Source: Pochonia chlamydosporia 170 (Eukaryota; Ascomycota; Sordariomycetes; Hypocreales; Clavicipitaceae). Taken from it: a stretch of DNA of 64,000 bases. How positions within the stretch are numbered: position 1 is the stretch's first letter; each line of letters starts with the position of its first letter. Under the pieces are notes generated by a model that saw only the letters and a program-made list of their open reading frames with translations, searched no databases and was not told where the DNA came from. The stretch is from contig NC_035794.1 in the NCBI RefSeq assembly GCF_001653235.2, positions 3,286,001-3,350,000 on the forward strand. Direction: 5' to 3'. The translations under genes and the position numbers were made by a program. Shown one piece after another: positions 44,930-58,401 of this stretch.

Positions 44930-46175
44930 GGTCGTTTCGGATGGTCAGAGGTGAAGGTTCTTGGTGTGTACTATTGCAATGGAATAGCCGTTTTGCACAT
45001 CGAATGGACTTCTCGGAAGCACACTTGGAGAAGAGCCGGGATTGCGGCGGTCCTGTGCGTGCGGGTGATTGTAATGCTGCAAACGAGGTTGGGCCGACAC
45101 AAAGTTGCGGTTTGGTTTGCTGCTTGGGATGCACGCGACGCTGGCAAAGGAGCTCACGGCTCGGGCGCCCGGTCACATGATCGGGCGATGTTGTCCAAGC
45201 TGTGGGTGCCTCTGGCAGGTTTTCGGCAGGCTCCTTCCGCCTCCATTCCCTGGCGCCTGCCTGCACAGCAATCTGGCGCAAAGCAAAGCACCTTCCCTGC
45301 ACTGACTCTTGGCCCACCCGCTCCTGCACTTTGGGGCACGGAGTCTCAAAACTTTTGACGTCAAAAACGCCGAATGCCGATAAGACCAGCCAGCAACAAG
45401 CCACTCACAGGCCTTGAATCGCTGCAAGACACCTTGACCAGACTGGATGGGGTTGCACCTTCCCAATGGCTGTACGCCCCGGACTTTCTCCCAGCGATGT
45501 TACAAGTCATCAAAACTTTTTTTTTCTTTTATTTGCTTCATTTCGCGTGCCGCTCTTGTCGGACAATCCATCTGGTTTGACGTCCGCAATCAATTTGTTA
45601 CGCGAGGTCTCTTCTAGCGCTTATCAAGAAATTTGGTCTCACCAAACCTCTGAGTCCTAGTCCAATCACTGCATCAGCCGTACTACGAGCACGTAGTCAT
45701 TGAACAGTCACTGCATCGTTAAAGCCAATTCGGTGCAACTCGGCCGCCCTATCGAATCTAATCCTTGCTCCCATCAACTCCGAACGCCATTGTCGTGTAA
45801 GACGGCAAGACGGCAGCCAAAACTGTACATGTAAGACCGCCCAGTTGATTACTTGATGGAAATTCCCACAAATTCCACGACCCCGCGGCCAGGACAAACT
45901 TTTGGATGGCAGTGAACCCTTGTTTCTTTGTATTTAATCTTCTGCTCTCCATCATTCAAAGTTCCCGCCTTGGCCCCGCCGAACTCGCTTCAACGTAAAA
46001 CCGGTCCATCCATTCCTCATTGCGTGCCGGCGAAGCTGCCTGTAGTCATCGCCGCCCTTCGCCTCTTTTATTGTCTGTCAACCTTTATTGACATTTGAGG
46101 CTGACGATCTTGCCATATTCTTAACTTTTCTTCAAAGAGGGGAGGTTACCTTCCCTATTCGCATACCACGACACA
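44930..46175. promoter_or_regulatory. Divergent upstream region, TAF11 / GTP cyclohydrolase I
   Basis: The 1.2-kb region between two divergent starts. No coding potential was supported; overlapping short frames on both strands (44951-45404) appear fortuitous. Confidence 0.45.
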
Positions 46176-47314
46176 ATGCCCCAGCTTCCTGGTGCCGAAG
46201 TGGCCAGCGCGAAGAAGCAGAAGCGCAGTCACGAGAACGCCAGCGTCTCTGGCTCATCAACCAGCGACGAGTCCACCCGCGAGCGTAAGCGCAAGCGCAA
46301 GGAAAAGAAGAACGGCACAAAATCAGATAGAGCCTCGGAGCTTGTCAATGTCAATGGCCATCGGCGCAGCGCCTTCGAGGAACGACGCAACAGTCTCGGA
46401 AAGGCCGCCCGAGACCCCAGAGATGAACCATCATACAAGAAAAGAATTACCGCCGCCGGGCAGGGTATAAAAGTCCGATCACCAAGTCCCGTAATCGACG
46501 AAGATGGCCTGAGTCGACCAGGTTAGTGCATAATCATGCCTTTGCGAACCAATTTTGCATTTACTGACAGGTTAAAAGGTCGAGGCACTCGAGACCGACG
46601 AGAAGAAACCGCAGAGCAGGCCGAAGAGCGACTGGTCAAGATGCGTGGTGCTGTTCGCACTATCCTTGAATGTGTTGGCGAAGACCCTGACCGTGAAGGT
46701 CTTCTCGATACTCCGTCGCGATATGCCAAGGCGCTCTTGTTCCTTACAAAAGGATACCAAGTCAACGTCGCGGATGTCGTCAACGGAGCGTTATTCCACG
46801 AGGGCCATAACGAGATGGTAATTGTTAAGGACATTGAGATTCACTCGGTATGCTATCTTGTCTCTTTTGAATTTGCTTTGGCCGAAAACTGACTGTTGCA
46901 CAGCTTTGCGAGCACCACATGGTGCCATTCATCGGCAAGGTATGTCTCACATCCGAACTTCTAATTCTGTCAACACCATAATCTTCATTCTAACACAAAC
47001 ATCAGATGCACATTGGTTATATCCCCTCCGACACCGTCATTGGTCTTTCCAAATTACCTCGAATCGCCGAAATGTACGCCCGCCGTCTGCAAATCCAGGA
47101 ACGTCTCACAAAAGAAGTCGCCCACGCCATCATGGAAATCCTCAAACCCCAAGGTGTAGCCGTTGTCATGGAATCCAGCCATCTCTGTATGGTCATGCGC
47201 GGCGTCGAAAAGACTGCCACCTCCACCATCACCAGCTGTGTCCTGGGCTGCTTCGAGCGCAAGTCCAAGACCCGCAACGAGTTCTTCAGCCTTGTCGGCC
47301 TCAACAAGTCATAG
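46176..47314 (+). CDS. fol2: GTP cyclohydrolase I
   Basis: Four exons (46176-46521, 46579-46847, 46904-46939, 47006-47314) join in frame to 319 residues. Exon 3 is only 36 nt and encodes the zinc-binding [12 protein letters not shown]. The catalytic domain (residues about 125-319) shows Cys207, His210 and Cys278 as zinc ligands (LCEHHM and ESSHLCM), [34 protein letters not shown] and the C-terminal [16 protein letters not shown]. It converts GTP to dihydroneopterin triphosphate, the first step of folate and tetrahydrobiopterin synthesis, as a decamer. The N-terminal 115 residues are a low-complexity extension with two basic clusters (KKQKR at 13-17, [11 protein letters not shown] at 35-45) that may carry a nuclear signal or regulate the enzyme. 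This extension has no role in catalysis. Confidence 0.94.
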
Positions 47315-48253
47315 GCCCATCATTTTTACATGCTACATCGCATCCATTCTTCAGAGACAGTACATATCACGGCGTTAAGGACGGGGGTTTTCCGATTCTG
47401 AGTTTTACAGCGGTATGACGAGCAGTGCTTTCAACAATTGGACTGGTCACACGACACACTTGGTGCTTTTGTGTCTTTGAGAAAAAACAAACATGTCGGC
47501 TTCGCCCGTGTGTTGGCATAGATTTGCTTTTGTTTCTGGGCTCAACGCCTTTGAGGGGGTTTCTTATTACGCATCTCAACATATTACCGCATCATGCAAT
47601 CAACTTGGAAAGCAGGACTTGAAAAAACAAGACGTTAAATGTCATGAGCATTAAAGCAGACTAAATATATCCCATAACTCGCGACTCACCTTGTCAGAAA
47701 TAATGTTATGATAAATGCTTCCCATGTGCCATGTTTTGACGTTTGTAATACGGAAGGGTTTGTTTAGGGGTACCAGAGTGAGCTAAAGCCAACCGTCAAG
47801 TCATATCATGACTCCATGCAAGATACATCACTGGTATTGCTCTCACAAGCAGATCCACTTCAAATGATCTGTATAAAGATGCTTCATGAATGGGTACCAA
47901 AAATCCAGTACGTGCATTTGGGAATCATCAAATTACAAAAAACTAGACAGAAGCAAATCCCAAAAAGTGGCGCAAGTAAAAGCAGCATCTGTAAAACTCC
48001 AACCATCCTTTCCCTCCAACGATCCTCGCCGATGTCTCCATCGAGCAATTGTTCATCTTCACTCAACCATAATACACCGTGAACGTAGTAAGTACTCGTA
48101 CAACATACACTGATTAATACATCATGTAAAGAGCAAACACCAAAACCCCCACCCGTCAAAAAATCCCATGCCAAAGGATGTGATAAAAAACAAACTCCCA
48201 ATTTTGGTAATCGACAACACGCGCGGCCACAGCCTAGATGGCGTGTTCCGCAT
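47315..48253. other. Convergent 3' flanks, 939 bp
   Basis: The gap between GTP cyclohydrolase I and the KDM5 gene, which face each other. No feature was found. Confidence 0.4.
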
Positions 48254-51200
48254 CTATTCTCCATCTATCATTGCGTCGAGGCCGTTTCTCTCGCTTTCCA
48301 GAGACTCTGCCGTCACGGTCTCTGTTGTATTGTTGTCGTCTTTCTTCTTGTTGTCTTCGTCATCCTCTTCGTTTGTCATCTCCTTGAACATTTGATCCAC
48401 GTTTCCTTCGTCTGGTTTGGTATTGCCATCGACTTCAGATGGGGATATGGGGCGGCCAGCCTCACTCATCGATCCTCGTTTTGGACCCCATACGTTCGGA
48501 CCCCATATCTTTTCAGCTTGCTCACGGCCAACCTCTGTACGGCCGAGGATTTCCAAGGCCTTACTCTTGCCGGCCTCGGTGTATAGGTCAACGTCGTCTT
48601 CATGGCCTCGAAGCAGGCGCTCTTCCAAGCTCAGCGCTGAGTTATCCACGAAAACAGGACCAGCCGAGCCCAGGAGACCACGTTGAAGGCCACTGGATAC
48701 AACCATCGGGTCGCCTTTGCTGTGATTGTCGCTTAATGAACCACCAGGTTTGTCTGGGTGCCCTTGCGGGGAGGTAGGTGAGTCTGAGCTACCCGATCCA
48801 ACCAAGAAAGCTGGGCCGCCGTATGTAGAGTTATTCGGTGGATGAAGCAATTGCCCGCTGGGGTTTTGTGCGGCCGCAGCAGCCGCCTCAGCGTTTGCTG
48901 CCTTCCGCCGCAAACTATTTGCTTTGCCTTTCGCATGCTCGGGCAAGTCATCGGGGTTATCTACCCCGTACTCGGCCAACATCTTTTGAAGCTTGGTTGG
49001 GCGAGGCTTGCGAGTGCTGAGTGAGACCTCAAGAATAGGTGGTGCTTCTGGCGCGACAGGACACCATTTATGTAGTTCTTGGCGGAAAAAGTTTGTCTCG
49101 TACGAAAGCAGCACTTCGGCACCTTCTAGCTTGCGAAGATAGAATCGCTGAGTCTCCAACTCGGCGATTGTCGACACGATGGGGTTGCATAGTCGTGCAA
49201 TATGATCGCGGAAGCCTTGAGCATTGTCGATGATGCGATTCAACACATCCTCCTCCTCAGGCTGGAAAGGCAAGTGGGGAATCTCATCGGTTAGAGCAAT
49301 GAGATCCTCAAGCTTTGGGCGCGCTGCGTCACGAGGAATCTTCATCCGCCAGTCGCAGATGGGGCAGGTATATTTGTCGTCTTCCTTGACTTTACCACGA
49401 GCAATTTTTAAGCACTTGTAGTGATACCTGCAAATGATAGAATTAGCAAAACCTGAAAAGAGAACAAAATGAGTAATGTACGGCATGGGCAACCACTCAC
49501 CACTCGTGGCATAGCTCGCATTCAATCATCATGCCAGCCTCTACTTTTCTACAAATGCAGAATACCTGTCTGGTGCGGTCGTCAAACCGATTTCCCGTCT
49601 GCTCAGGGGTTACCTCGCGGGACACTGGTTCCGCAGGTTGCCGTGGGGTGTCGTTTTCCACGTCAAAGCAGTCCATGTTGCGTTCTAGAACATACTCCAG
49701 ATGACTCTTGAGAATATGTAGCGGGGCATTCGACTTTCCAAACAGCTTCTTTCCCCTACGCATCCAATCTTCATGGCGTTTACGCTCATTTTCCAAGTCA
49801 AGTGTGCCATTCGGCTTCGAGTTAAGCTCATCGACATTTCTGATGATGTCCACAACCTCAGTATACTTGGGCCGCTTTCGGAAATCAGTATTACGGCAAC
49901 GCTCAGTAATATCCATAATCTGGCGATGTGCTTCACGTTGTTTGTGCAGGATCCTGTCGACTTCGGTCAGGGTATCTGGAGATACGGGAAGGGCATTTGC
50001 TTGGACTTGGTTGGATAGCGCTTCGAGCTGTGGGTAATGCACGACGGGGGCGTGAATTAACTCCCTGGCTTTGGCCTCCCAGGCCTCTCCGGCAAGTTTC
50101 TGATCTGAGTAAAACTTGAGGTGGTCGTTGTAGCTTGGGACCTCGAGTCGCTTGCCATCCTCGATCAGCTCCTTGACGTCTTTCAAAGACAAGAATAGCC
50201 CTCGATTGGCCCTAGCTTTCTGATTCCATCGCATCTGTTCAAGGACCCTAGAAAGGCGATCGACTTCAGGTGTGTCTACATTGAAGCTGCGGCCTTCCTC
50301 GAGTAATTCTTCGATTGTCTCCATTGAGATAGTGGCTGTATTCTCGAGCGTGCGGGCTGCACTGAGCTGAAACTCCTTGATGGCAGTAGCTCGCTCCTGG
50401 AGTTGTGCAATCTCAGGACATTCGAACCCAATGTGCTCTGCCTCACGAAGTAGACGGTAAATATTGCTCACATTGCGTGACTCTCGCTCCTTTTGGTCCT
50501 GGTACGAGCTCCCAATCGATTTACGCATACCACTTTGCCATGCCTTTTCGTTCTTGCGGCGATTCTGCTGCTTACGCACGGTATAGTTGGTGGCTTCTTC
50601 AACCCAGTCGCTGCATCGGTCGACGAACTCCTTCAAAATAGGAAGGGACGGAAGATCGAAGGGAACGCGCTCGCCTTCGTGAAGTAGGGCTCGAAGAGAT
50701 TTTAGTGACGGGGTTGTTTCTTCATCAAGCATTTTGGCGTACTTGTCTTCCCACTGTTCCGGCGTCCGAGCTTTCTCCAGAACCTTCTCATACGTTGCGG
50801 CCATTGCGTCATCGGTGACTCTGTAAATCAAAGTGTGGCCCTCGCCGGCGAATCGTTGCTCTTCTGTCAAGTCGCAGCATGGGTGGTATCCTGCGTGAAT
50901 GATGCAGACAGTTTTACCGGTACGCTCGCACTTGAACCTGGATAAAAATGCAAACGCTTTACAGTAAGTACAACACTGCTCCTCCTCGTTGAGGACATCG
51001 TGCTCCTCAATCTTGAAGGCCAGGGAACAGCCCTCTTCCCCAGAGCCATCGATAGGACACTTGTGAGGGGAAAGATCCAAATGTTTGGCCAAGAAATCCG
51101 CCCGTTGCACTTGCTCGCGTTTTCGGATTCGATCCAACGCAGGTCCTAGCCATTTGGCAGTCTGAATTGACAGACCAGTTGCTGTGTTCCCATCGGCAGC

Positions 51201-53662
51201 AGTCCATAAGAGTTCATCGTGTGAGAAGCATGGTTGTTTTCGGAAAAGCTGCAATCGTTCGACGCCGGCGAGGCCAAAAGGTTCCCAGTCAAATGGTGCG
51301 AAGTTCACTGCCTCATTGAAATTAAAGCCATGGTTAAAACCGGCATGATAAGCTTGGGGGAAGGTGATGACGAATTGTCCGGCGCGTTGGTCAAGTGCAT
51401 ATACCCTTACCCCGGCCTTCTTCAATTGCTCTGGAGTCAGTAAGGTGACAAGCTGGAATAGAAGGTCGGGCTGCGTCTCAAACAGCTCGGGGACTGCCTC
51501 CCTCATCGCTGCCTCAAATTTTTCGGCATCCTCTCCTGGAATGCCGTACCACGTCTTCGTCGCGCCAAAGTGCTGATAGTTGGCAGAGTATGCGTAGTGA
51601 TCCTCATTGTGCCAGCAGAAGGTAGAGAATATCATGCCTACATAAACCCAAGGCACCGTCATGCCAGAAATGTCTGACTTGATGTGACGGAACAGACTCT
51701 CCGGATGAAGTGGAAGAATGTTGAGATTCCATGGGTCAGAGGCGTACGGGTTATTTGGGTTCTTCTCAAGCGTTGGGAAACCTGAGCCATGCGTAGTGCA
51801 ATGGATATCGGCACCGTATTCGACTTCCACGGTTTCCTCAAGATCCGCCACCAATCGCCAAAACTCAGTTTCGACATCTTCCTCAGTGACAGGCCGAAGG
51901 CAGTTTAGTGTATGATCAAACGGCATCTTCTTCTCAAAATAGCCCTGCTTGAAGTCATTTGCCTTTTGTTGGAACTGCTTCAGAGAGTACAGGCCCCCTT
52001 CTTCGAAGCCGAATTGGCCGTCGCCAACAAGACATCTTGGGCAGTTCCATTCCGAGTCAGGTCGGCGTTTCACTGGGGGGTCCAGGCATGGTCCATGGTA
52101 CGCGTTATCGCATGATTCGCACACGAGAAGTGCACCGCTGTCCTCTCCGCGACCGCAGTTTTCACACCTCTCGCCCAAAGCCGTAGTCTCATCCTTGGGA
52201 ATGCGTGGTACAGATGGTCGGAAAGGTGTCATGTGAGACCCGGCAACCGTAGGTACGGGTTCCTTCTTGAGACGCTTGCTTCGTCTACTGCTGCTGCCAT
52301 CAGCGTCCTCCATGTCAATGTCCGCGTCCTTTTTAGCCGAGTCGGCCGAGTCCCCCAGTTGGCGTTTTACAGCGGCCGCAGGATTCAGACTAGACCCTCG
52401 AGCCTCTGGTGTATTGCTTGTGGAAGCTGCCGGGCTGCCCACCCGCTTTGGATCTGGTGTGAAGCTTCTACTCTCTCCATTGGCAGATTTTGATGCAGCA
52501 TTTACGGCAGTGAAACCGTTAGAGTTGATGGCTCTGAACCCACCTGTTGCAGCAGATGTTGGTGCTGGCGGGGCATCGAGCATGGGGGTGTCGCGGTCAC
52601 TTTCTCTTTTCAGGCCATTTAGGCTGCTCTGCAAAGCATCGGACGCTTGTCGGGTTGGCGAGTCCCCTTTGACGCTGGATGGCGTATTGACATTTGACTT
52701 TTTCGCAGGCGTCTGTGCCGGGCTAGGGGTCAAGGGACCGCCATATTCTTGTTCCAGTTGCTGATGAACACCGGGCTTAGCGAGACGCAAATAATCTTCG
52801 TATGGGCACAGCCATCGCTGATAAGAGTTCTTTAGGGAGGTAGACAGCGAAGACATGATCTTGCCGCTATATCCCAAATCTCGCCCAATTTCCGCCCATT
52901 TTTTCAACTTGCAGACCTTGTCAAACCCGCCACGGGATTCAACAGCCTTCTTCAAGCGGTACAAGTCGAGTGGTTTCTTATCTACGTAAGGCAGACGATG
53001 CAAGTTGCTGCCTTGTTGCTTGTGGAATTTGGAGAGTCCGTCTAGATAAGTGAGATTTGCTCGAGTGCCTATTGATGTTAGTTATGGATACGCCAGACTC
53101 TGGTGTTGAGTTCAAGTGTAAAACGTACTGCCCTCTACAGAATTGAGCTCTTGTTTTCGAGTTCGAAAATGAAACTTCTGTGTTTGGTTAGTCCGCAAAT
53201 TCGGGTGTTACTCTGGTTTGGCAAAATTGGTAAGAATTATCATACCTCCGTGTCGATGGCAAAATCAGGGTTCCATGAGTCCGGTGGGATGATCTTGCAA
53301 ATACCGAACTGGGAGGCTTCTGGCGTAATCTTCTTCATATACTCCAGCGGATCCCGCCATTCCTCTTCCGTGGGACAATAAGTTGGGGCTTCGGAAATGC
53401 CATGGGGTCGCGATTTCTGCTTAAGAGATTCGCGCACAGCCGTTGGTTGGCCGCGACGTTCGACCGAGGTGAGATCTAGCCCCGTGCTAGCCATGGAACT
53501 CAACGGGGTCTGAGAATTGGTTGGGTGGTAGCCATTTGTGTTGACCTTGCTACGCTTCGGTCTCGATGATACCTGGGCGGCGGACGATCCGATGGCCGGC
53601 GAGTTGCGAGAACTCACATTGGCGCTGTTAAAGCCAGTAGTAGTCATTGTGGCCGTAGACAT
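48254..53662 (-). CDS. KDM5/Lid2-type JmjC histone H3K4 demethylase
   Basis: Four exons (53246-53662, 53129-53177, 49501-53068, 48254-49427) join in frame to 1735 residues, starting [13 protein letters not shown]. Domains in order: JmjN (about 92-137); ARID (about 157-265, [19 protein letters not shown]); PHD1 (about 453-502, [20 protein letters not shown]); JmjC (about 600-760) with iron ligands in HNEDHY (near 640) and [11 protein letters not shown] (near 729); a C5HC2 zinc finger (about 825-890); PLU-1-like helical region; and a second PHD (about 1325-1380) that spans the last splice junction (ELCHEW-YHYKC). This domain order is diagnostic of KDM5 enzymes, which remove H3K4 di/tri-methylation at promoters using iron and 2-oxoglutarate. 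The iron ligands look intact. The last 300 residues are disordered. Confidence 0.95.
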
Positions 53663-55379
53663 TGGTGCCAATGCGGATCCAAGGGGTGGTCAGTCGAGGG
53701 CAACAGCCGGGTATTGAGTCGCCGGCGTTGATGCACGCTTGGAAGGGAACGGGGGAAAAGAATAATCGGCTTGAAAAAAGTCGTATGGCAAGACGGGAAG
53801 TATATCGTAATCGTTGCTCGTGCGGCGTACCTATGGGTGACGGACTGCGTGCATCGTAGCGTTGGCTGTGATGTAGTCGACAGATGTATCGATTACAACT
53901 GTGGGAGTTTGTAGGAGGGCGGAGGAGAAAGCCAGCTCTGGGGGGCGGATGGCGAGTAAAAGAAATTAAATCGACCGAGGAGGGACAAGGGCAGTCTCGG
54001 TGACTGTCTTTAATAGTCGTGAATATGCGCATTAGCAACAAATGGTGGAAACAAAAAGGCGTGGCCCGAAGCTGAACAAGACTATGGATGTTATGCCTCG
54101 CACTAACACAAAAATATTCGACTTACGATTATAAAAAGAACAAGCAACCGGGATGATTGCAAGGGACGAATAGAATTAGCGACGGACAGCACCTCAGTGC
54201 AGAGTAAAGACCGGCTGTGGGAGTCGAAGAATCATGCGGCCGTCGTGGGTCGATGTAGATGTTGGTGTGAAAAAGACGGCAGACGAGGAATGGGGTGGTC
54301 GCGGTTCCAGATGCAGGCAAGGCAAGAAGACATGGAGACTGGACTGGTGAAGTGAGAGAGATTCTGGTCTGGTCGGCCTGGTGCAAGTGCGGCTTGAGGT
54401 TACCCACTTGTCCACCCTTTGGGTTTGGGTCCTGGCTGGGTGCTCCTTCTTTCCTGGACCGGGGCTCGGGCTACGAGGCGGAAGAGTTGCAATACTCTGG
54501 CTCGGGGGGGAAGGGACGACTCAGGCAAGCCAAGGCGGGTTTGGTACGCAGTCGCATGTCGACCAACTCAAGTCTTCGATACATGATATGCACGATTCAC
54601 TGTGTGTGGGAGCAAGTACAGCTACCTACCACAATTTAGAGTGGGTCTGTGCCGGAGGTTTATGGGGCCCGCTTCTAACTTTGTGAACCGACCAGACGAG
54701 AGCGGCGATTCTGACGGCGCCGTGACAGCAATCAATCAAATCAAATCGGATCTCCCATTTGATCCTTCGCGCACATGGATGGCATGGTATGGTGTGACAT
54801 GGTATGACCACATTCGTCCCAGCGAACATGGCGCACAGCATGAAAATAATAGCAAGTCTACTATAGAGTAGTATGAACCTAACTGCGAATTCAAAATTAA
54901 TAAAGTTTTTATATGCATCTACTTGCGACATGTCGCCCGCCACTCACAGCTGGGAATTCAACCACAACGCTCGGCCCGATCATCCGCCTGCGTGTTCATG
55001 AGCCATGCTGTCAGGCACAATCTGGGGAATACCCGCACGCCCCAGCTGCAATTGACGAGGCTGCTCAATGGCATGGCCGCTTCTGTGCCTTGTCACTGAT
55101 TGCCAGAGACGCAAGAAATCATCGTGAAGCATCTAGCGCCCGTCCTTCTTCCTTTCTAGCCTTCTTTCCGAGATCATGGAGAGCGCAAATCTCTGGTTGG
55201 TCCGAAGCCACACTTCTCCAGCAAAGCCAAGTTGTCGCTACACATTGACGCCACATTCACGGTACGGAGTACTGTAGACGAAGCTCGTTTGGTGCACACC
55301 AATGTTGGTTCACGTCATATTCCATTGCCTTTTGCATCCAAGCTCGGCGGCAAACAAATCTATTATCACACTAACCATG
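53663..55379. other. Intergenic, 1.7 kb, upstream of the KDM5 gene
   Basis: The long upstream region of the demethylase gene and the 3' flank of SLX1. It holds one TACGGAGTA motif (55263-55271). No gene could be supported. Confidence 0.45.
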
Positions 55380-56425
55380 TTATGGACCAACCGACTTTTG
55401 GGTTTTTTGGGCTGCCTTGGCCAACTTCTGTACATCCTTGCTACCACGGACTCGCAAACTCAACTCTTTAACCATATCGCCCCATCGAACCGGCCCCCCA
55501 CAAGCAGGACAAGAGCATTGATCGGGTATAATATGCATGGTATCTTCGCCCGACAAAGCGTGCTTGCTCCAGCAATCCAGGTGGCCCATGGCTTTGCATT
55601 CACTATTGGGACACATGCCATGAAGCCCTCGGCCTGATTCCAGCTCCTCTGCACAGTGAATGCACTTGCCCTCTTGCTCAAAGGTGACCACCTCATTGGC
55701 CTTCATCACGTATTCCGTCAAGGGGCTATAATCCAGTGGCAATGCGTGGATGCCTCCTACAGCCGACGAAGCACCCCCGACGTCGCGACCTTGGGTGAAA
55801 TCCGTCAGAATTTGGAGACCATCTCGACATGGTGCTTGCGTAGCCTGTATCCTACTCTGCCACGCGGTGTATGCCTCTCTTGCAAGAAAATGAACATTCA
55901 GCGGCCATCTAGCAAAGCTCGGGACGCCAGTAAGCAAGTGAATGTTCGACATGATGGACTTCACGCTGTGCACTGGCCGTTTCGGCATGCCATTTTTCTT
56001 TCTTTGTGTAGAAATGCTCAAGCGAGATTCGTCTGGAATATGTAAAGAAAGATGAGGATTTGTCAGTGCCCATCTGGTAGGAATGTTAGCAGAGACAGCA
56101 CCAGGGGTAATAACTGCCTGCAGTGGCTTCTCACACGGAGCAACAATGGGACAGTGAGAAACATCATAAAAGTCAAAGGCGGGGCTTACTCAAATTTGAG
56201 CGCTGCAACCATACTCGGAAATCCAGAGACCAGAACAATCATCTCCCAGGGGCGAAGATTGTCGCGTGATGTCCGCGTCGCACCACCCTTGGATTCGCCA
56301 TTGTGTTGCTTCAAGCGTCGCGGAGGGTTTGGTGTTGAGCCAATGTAAAGAGACGCGTGTCTAACTGTAGACCGGAGGACATAGACTGTGTATAGCGCCG
56401 GGAGGGGTTTCGCGATATGAGTCAT
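55380..56425 (-). CDS. slx1: SLX1 structure-specific endonuclease subunit
   Basis: Exons 56190-56425 and 55380-56073 (116-bp intron) give 309 residues, starting [12 protein letters not shown]; the open frame continues upstream but without an ATG. Residues 12-90 form the GIY-YIG nuclease domain: LYTVYVLRS, then [23 protein letters not shown] [17 protein letters not shown], and [12 protein letters not shown] with the catalytic Glu in LKFEWA across the splice junction. The C-terminal part holds a RING/PHD-like zinc finger with [26 protein letters not shown] and CSCPACG. SLX1 works with SLX4 as a nuclear resolvase that cuts branched DNA, such as stalled replication forks and Holliday junctions. 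No SLX4 gene is in the window. Confidence 0.94.
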
Positions 56426-56918
56426 GCCTGGCGGTAGGCGATTTTCAACATGGTGGCATTTTATGGCAAGAACTGCGATGTGATTTGATTGTTGTTTTGT
56501 TGTCGAATACGCTGACCTGAGCAATGAATGTGTTGAAGAAGGGCAGCAGCGCAACGGGCCCGCCTGCTGTTGCCTCAGGAGTCGCGCATGGGCCAATGGG
56601 AGTTGATCTGCCAAAGGGGTCCGGTATTTCTACCACAACTACCATTGAGGATTCATGGGTCACAACATACCCACAACATGAACGACTGCAACATGGTGAC
56701 AGGGCCATCATTCTTGACCATTGACAGTCAATCAATTATCATCATTATGTTCTATCCTATTCAAAGCGTAAAGTGACAATCTGAAGCTTCCTGGAAGTCC
56801 AACACGATTTTTGTATCAATCTGGCCCAATGGCTCTACCAATCACTGTTACCACACCACCGGGCACTTTCAATCATCACATACTTGGGTATCTTTTACTC
56901 TCCACTTGCCCATCTAGC
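56426..56918. other. Intergenic, 493 bp
   Basis: The promoter of SLX1 and the 3' flank of the bestrophin-like gene. No feature was seen. Confidence 0.4.
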
Positions 56919-58401
56919 TTAGCTGGTGAATGAGCCACCCGAGCCCTCATTGACATAGTCATGCTTCATATCCAACTTCGCGCGAAGCAGTGCTCTAATC
57001 TCCTCTGGCGACTTGGACGCCAGGGCATGATACCCGTGTTGACTCAGTGGGTACAAAACGGCATTCTCATCCCTCTGAACCAAGTCTTCTGTCGAGTAGG
57101 ATGACTGGCTCATGATTATATCAATATCCTGACGTATCTGTTCACAGAAGCTTTCAAGTGGCAAATCGTTTACGTCGTCTCCGAATGGGTTTTCGATCTC
57201 CCTCCCGATAAGAGCAAGACCAAGGATGATGTACGCCGCAAAAATCGTTGCCGGAACCGTTATCCATTTGAGATTGTCGACTAGTTGAAACGGCAGAAGT
57301 AGAATGTAAACCCACGTGATTTGAGCAATGGCAATCGAGTAAGCCAGCGGCAACGGGGTGTTGAGAATACGTTCAGTTCCGTTGAGAATGTCGTTGACCT
57401 GCCCCAACAGCGCCATGGCAGTTGTGTGGTAACCAGGCGTCTTGAGCGTTCCATTGTCGATAATGGTTCTCACGTACGCCGAGCAGGAGTTGTGAATCTC
57501 CAATGGCACATTGCCCAACGGCCGACTGGGGTTCTTCAAGAGCATACGAGGATTCGACTCGGCCATGGGAAATCCCAGGAACAGCCCGATTCTTTCCCAC
57601 GTCCCAGGCTTCGCCAACTCCTTTCTCTCAGCATCGTGGGCAATGACGGGAATGTGGCCGGTTCTAGGTTGCAGATCTTCGTAGTGCGTGAAGGGCTCAT
57701 ACCGCAATCGGTGCTTCAGCGCGAAGCCGAGCGAGACGAGCATGTTGCAGAATGTAATCTTGGCGAGTAAGTCCTCGGTTTCATGACCCTCTCGTTCGCC
57801 GGCATGGACCCAGACAAGCCTGGCCAGACTCTGAGACACACTGGCCAGCTGGGACCAGTACTTGCGACCCTCATTGTATCTCTCGTACGCGGTGGAATTT
57901 CGAAAAGATAGCGACAAACCTACCACGAAACCGAGAACAGTGAGGAGAGTTCCACTGATACCAACTATTCACAAAGGTCAGCGTTTCTTCCACTCGGGAG
58001 ACCAATCAAGCATAGCATACGGCTTTTGACTCGTCGAGAGATGAGCGTAATAGCTGTAGCCCATGTAGCCACAAAGATTAGCGGGAAAATCATGTACGGC
58101 ATGATACTTCCCCGAAGACGAAGAAAAGTTGGCCATCTTGAATGCTGGGTAAGATCTCGTGGGCCATGCTTTTTGCAAGTTAGTTGGCAAACTGCAACAT
58201 CCCCAAGGAGTGTAAAATGCAAATTAGTGAAGAATTGCTCACAAATAATTGCGACACCGGATCACTAGACTCTTCATGACGGGCCTTAGCCGTCTTGGCG
58301 TTCTTTTCCACCATCGAAGCCAACTCGATATCAGCAGTCAATTTTTGTGACGAAGAGTTTGTTGTAGAATTAAGCAGCCCGATTCCAAATCCCGAAGACA
58401 T
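56919..58401 (-). CDS. Bestrophin-like anion channel (UPF0187 family)
   Basis: Three exons (58243-58401, 58021-58168, 56919-57964) join in frame to 450 residues. The start is ATG 58401 (MSSGFGIGLLNST); the open frame further upstream lacks an ATG. Hallmarks of the fungal bestrophin/RFP-TM family: SRWPTFLRLRGSIMPYMIFP, LGISGTLLTVLGFVVGLSLSFRNSTAYERYNEGRKYW across the second splice junction, and the C-terminal pore-lining helices LAYSIAIAQITWVYILLLPF and AYIILGLALIGREIENPFG with DVNDLP. Bestrophins are pentameric chloride or bicarbonate channels; the fungal members have been linked to anion homeostasis at the plasma membrane or mitochondrion, not established here. Confidence 0.9.

Noticed and set aside
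55380..56614. A longer SLX1 beginning near 56614
   Set aside because: That frame opens with TTG, not ATG; the first in-frame ATG is at 56425 and matches the family start.
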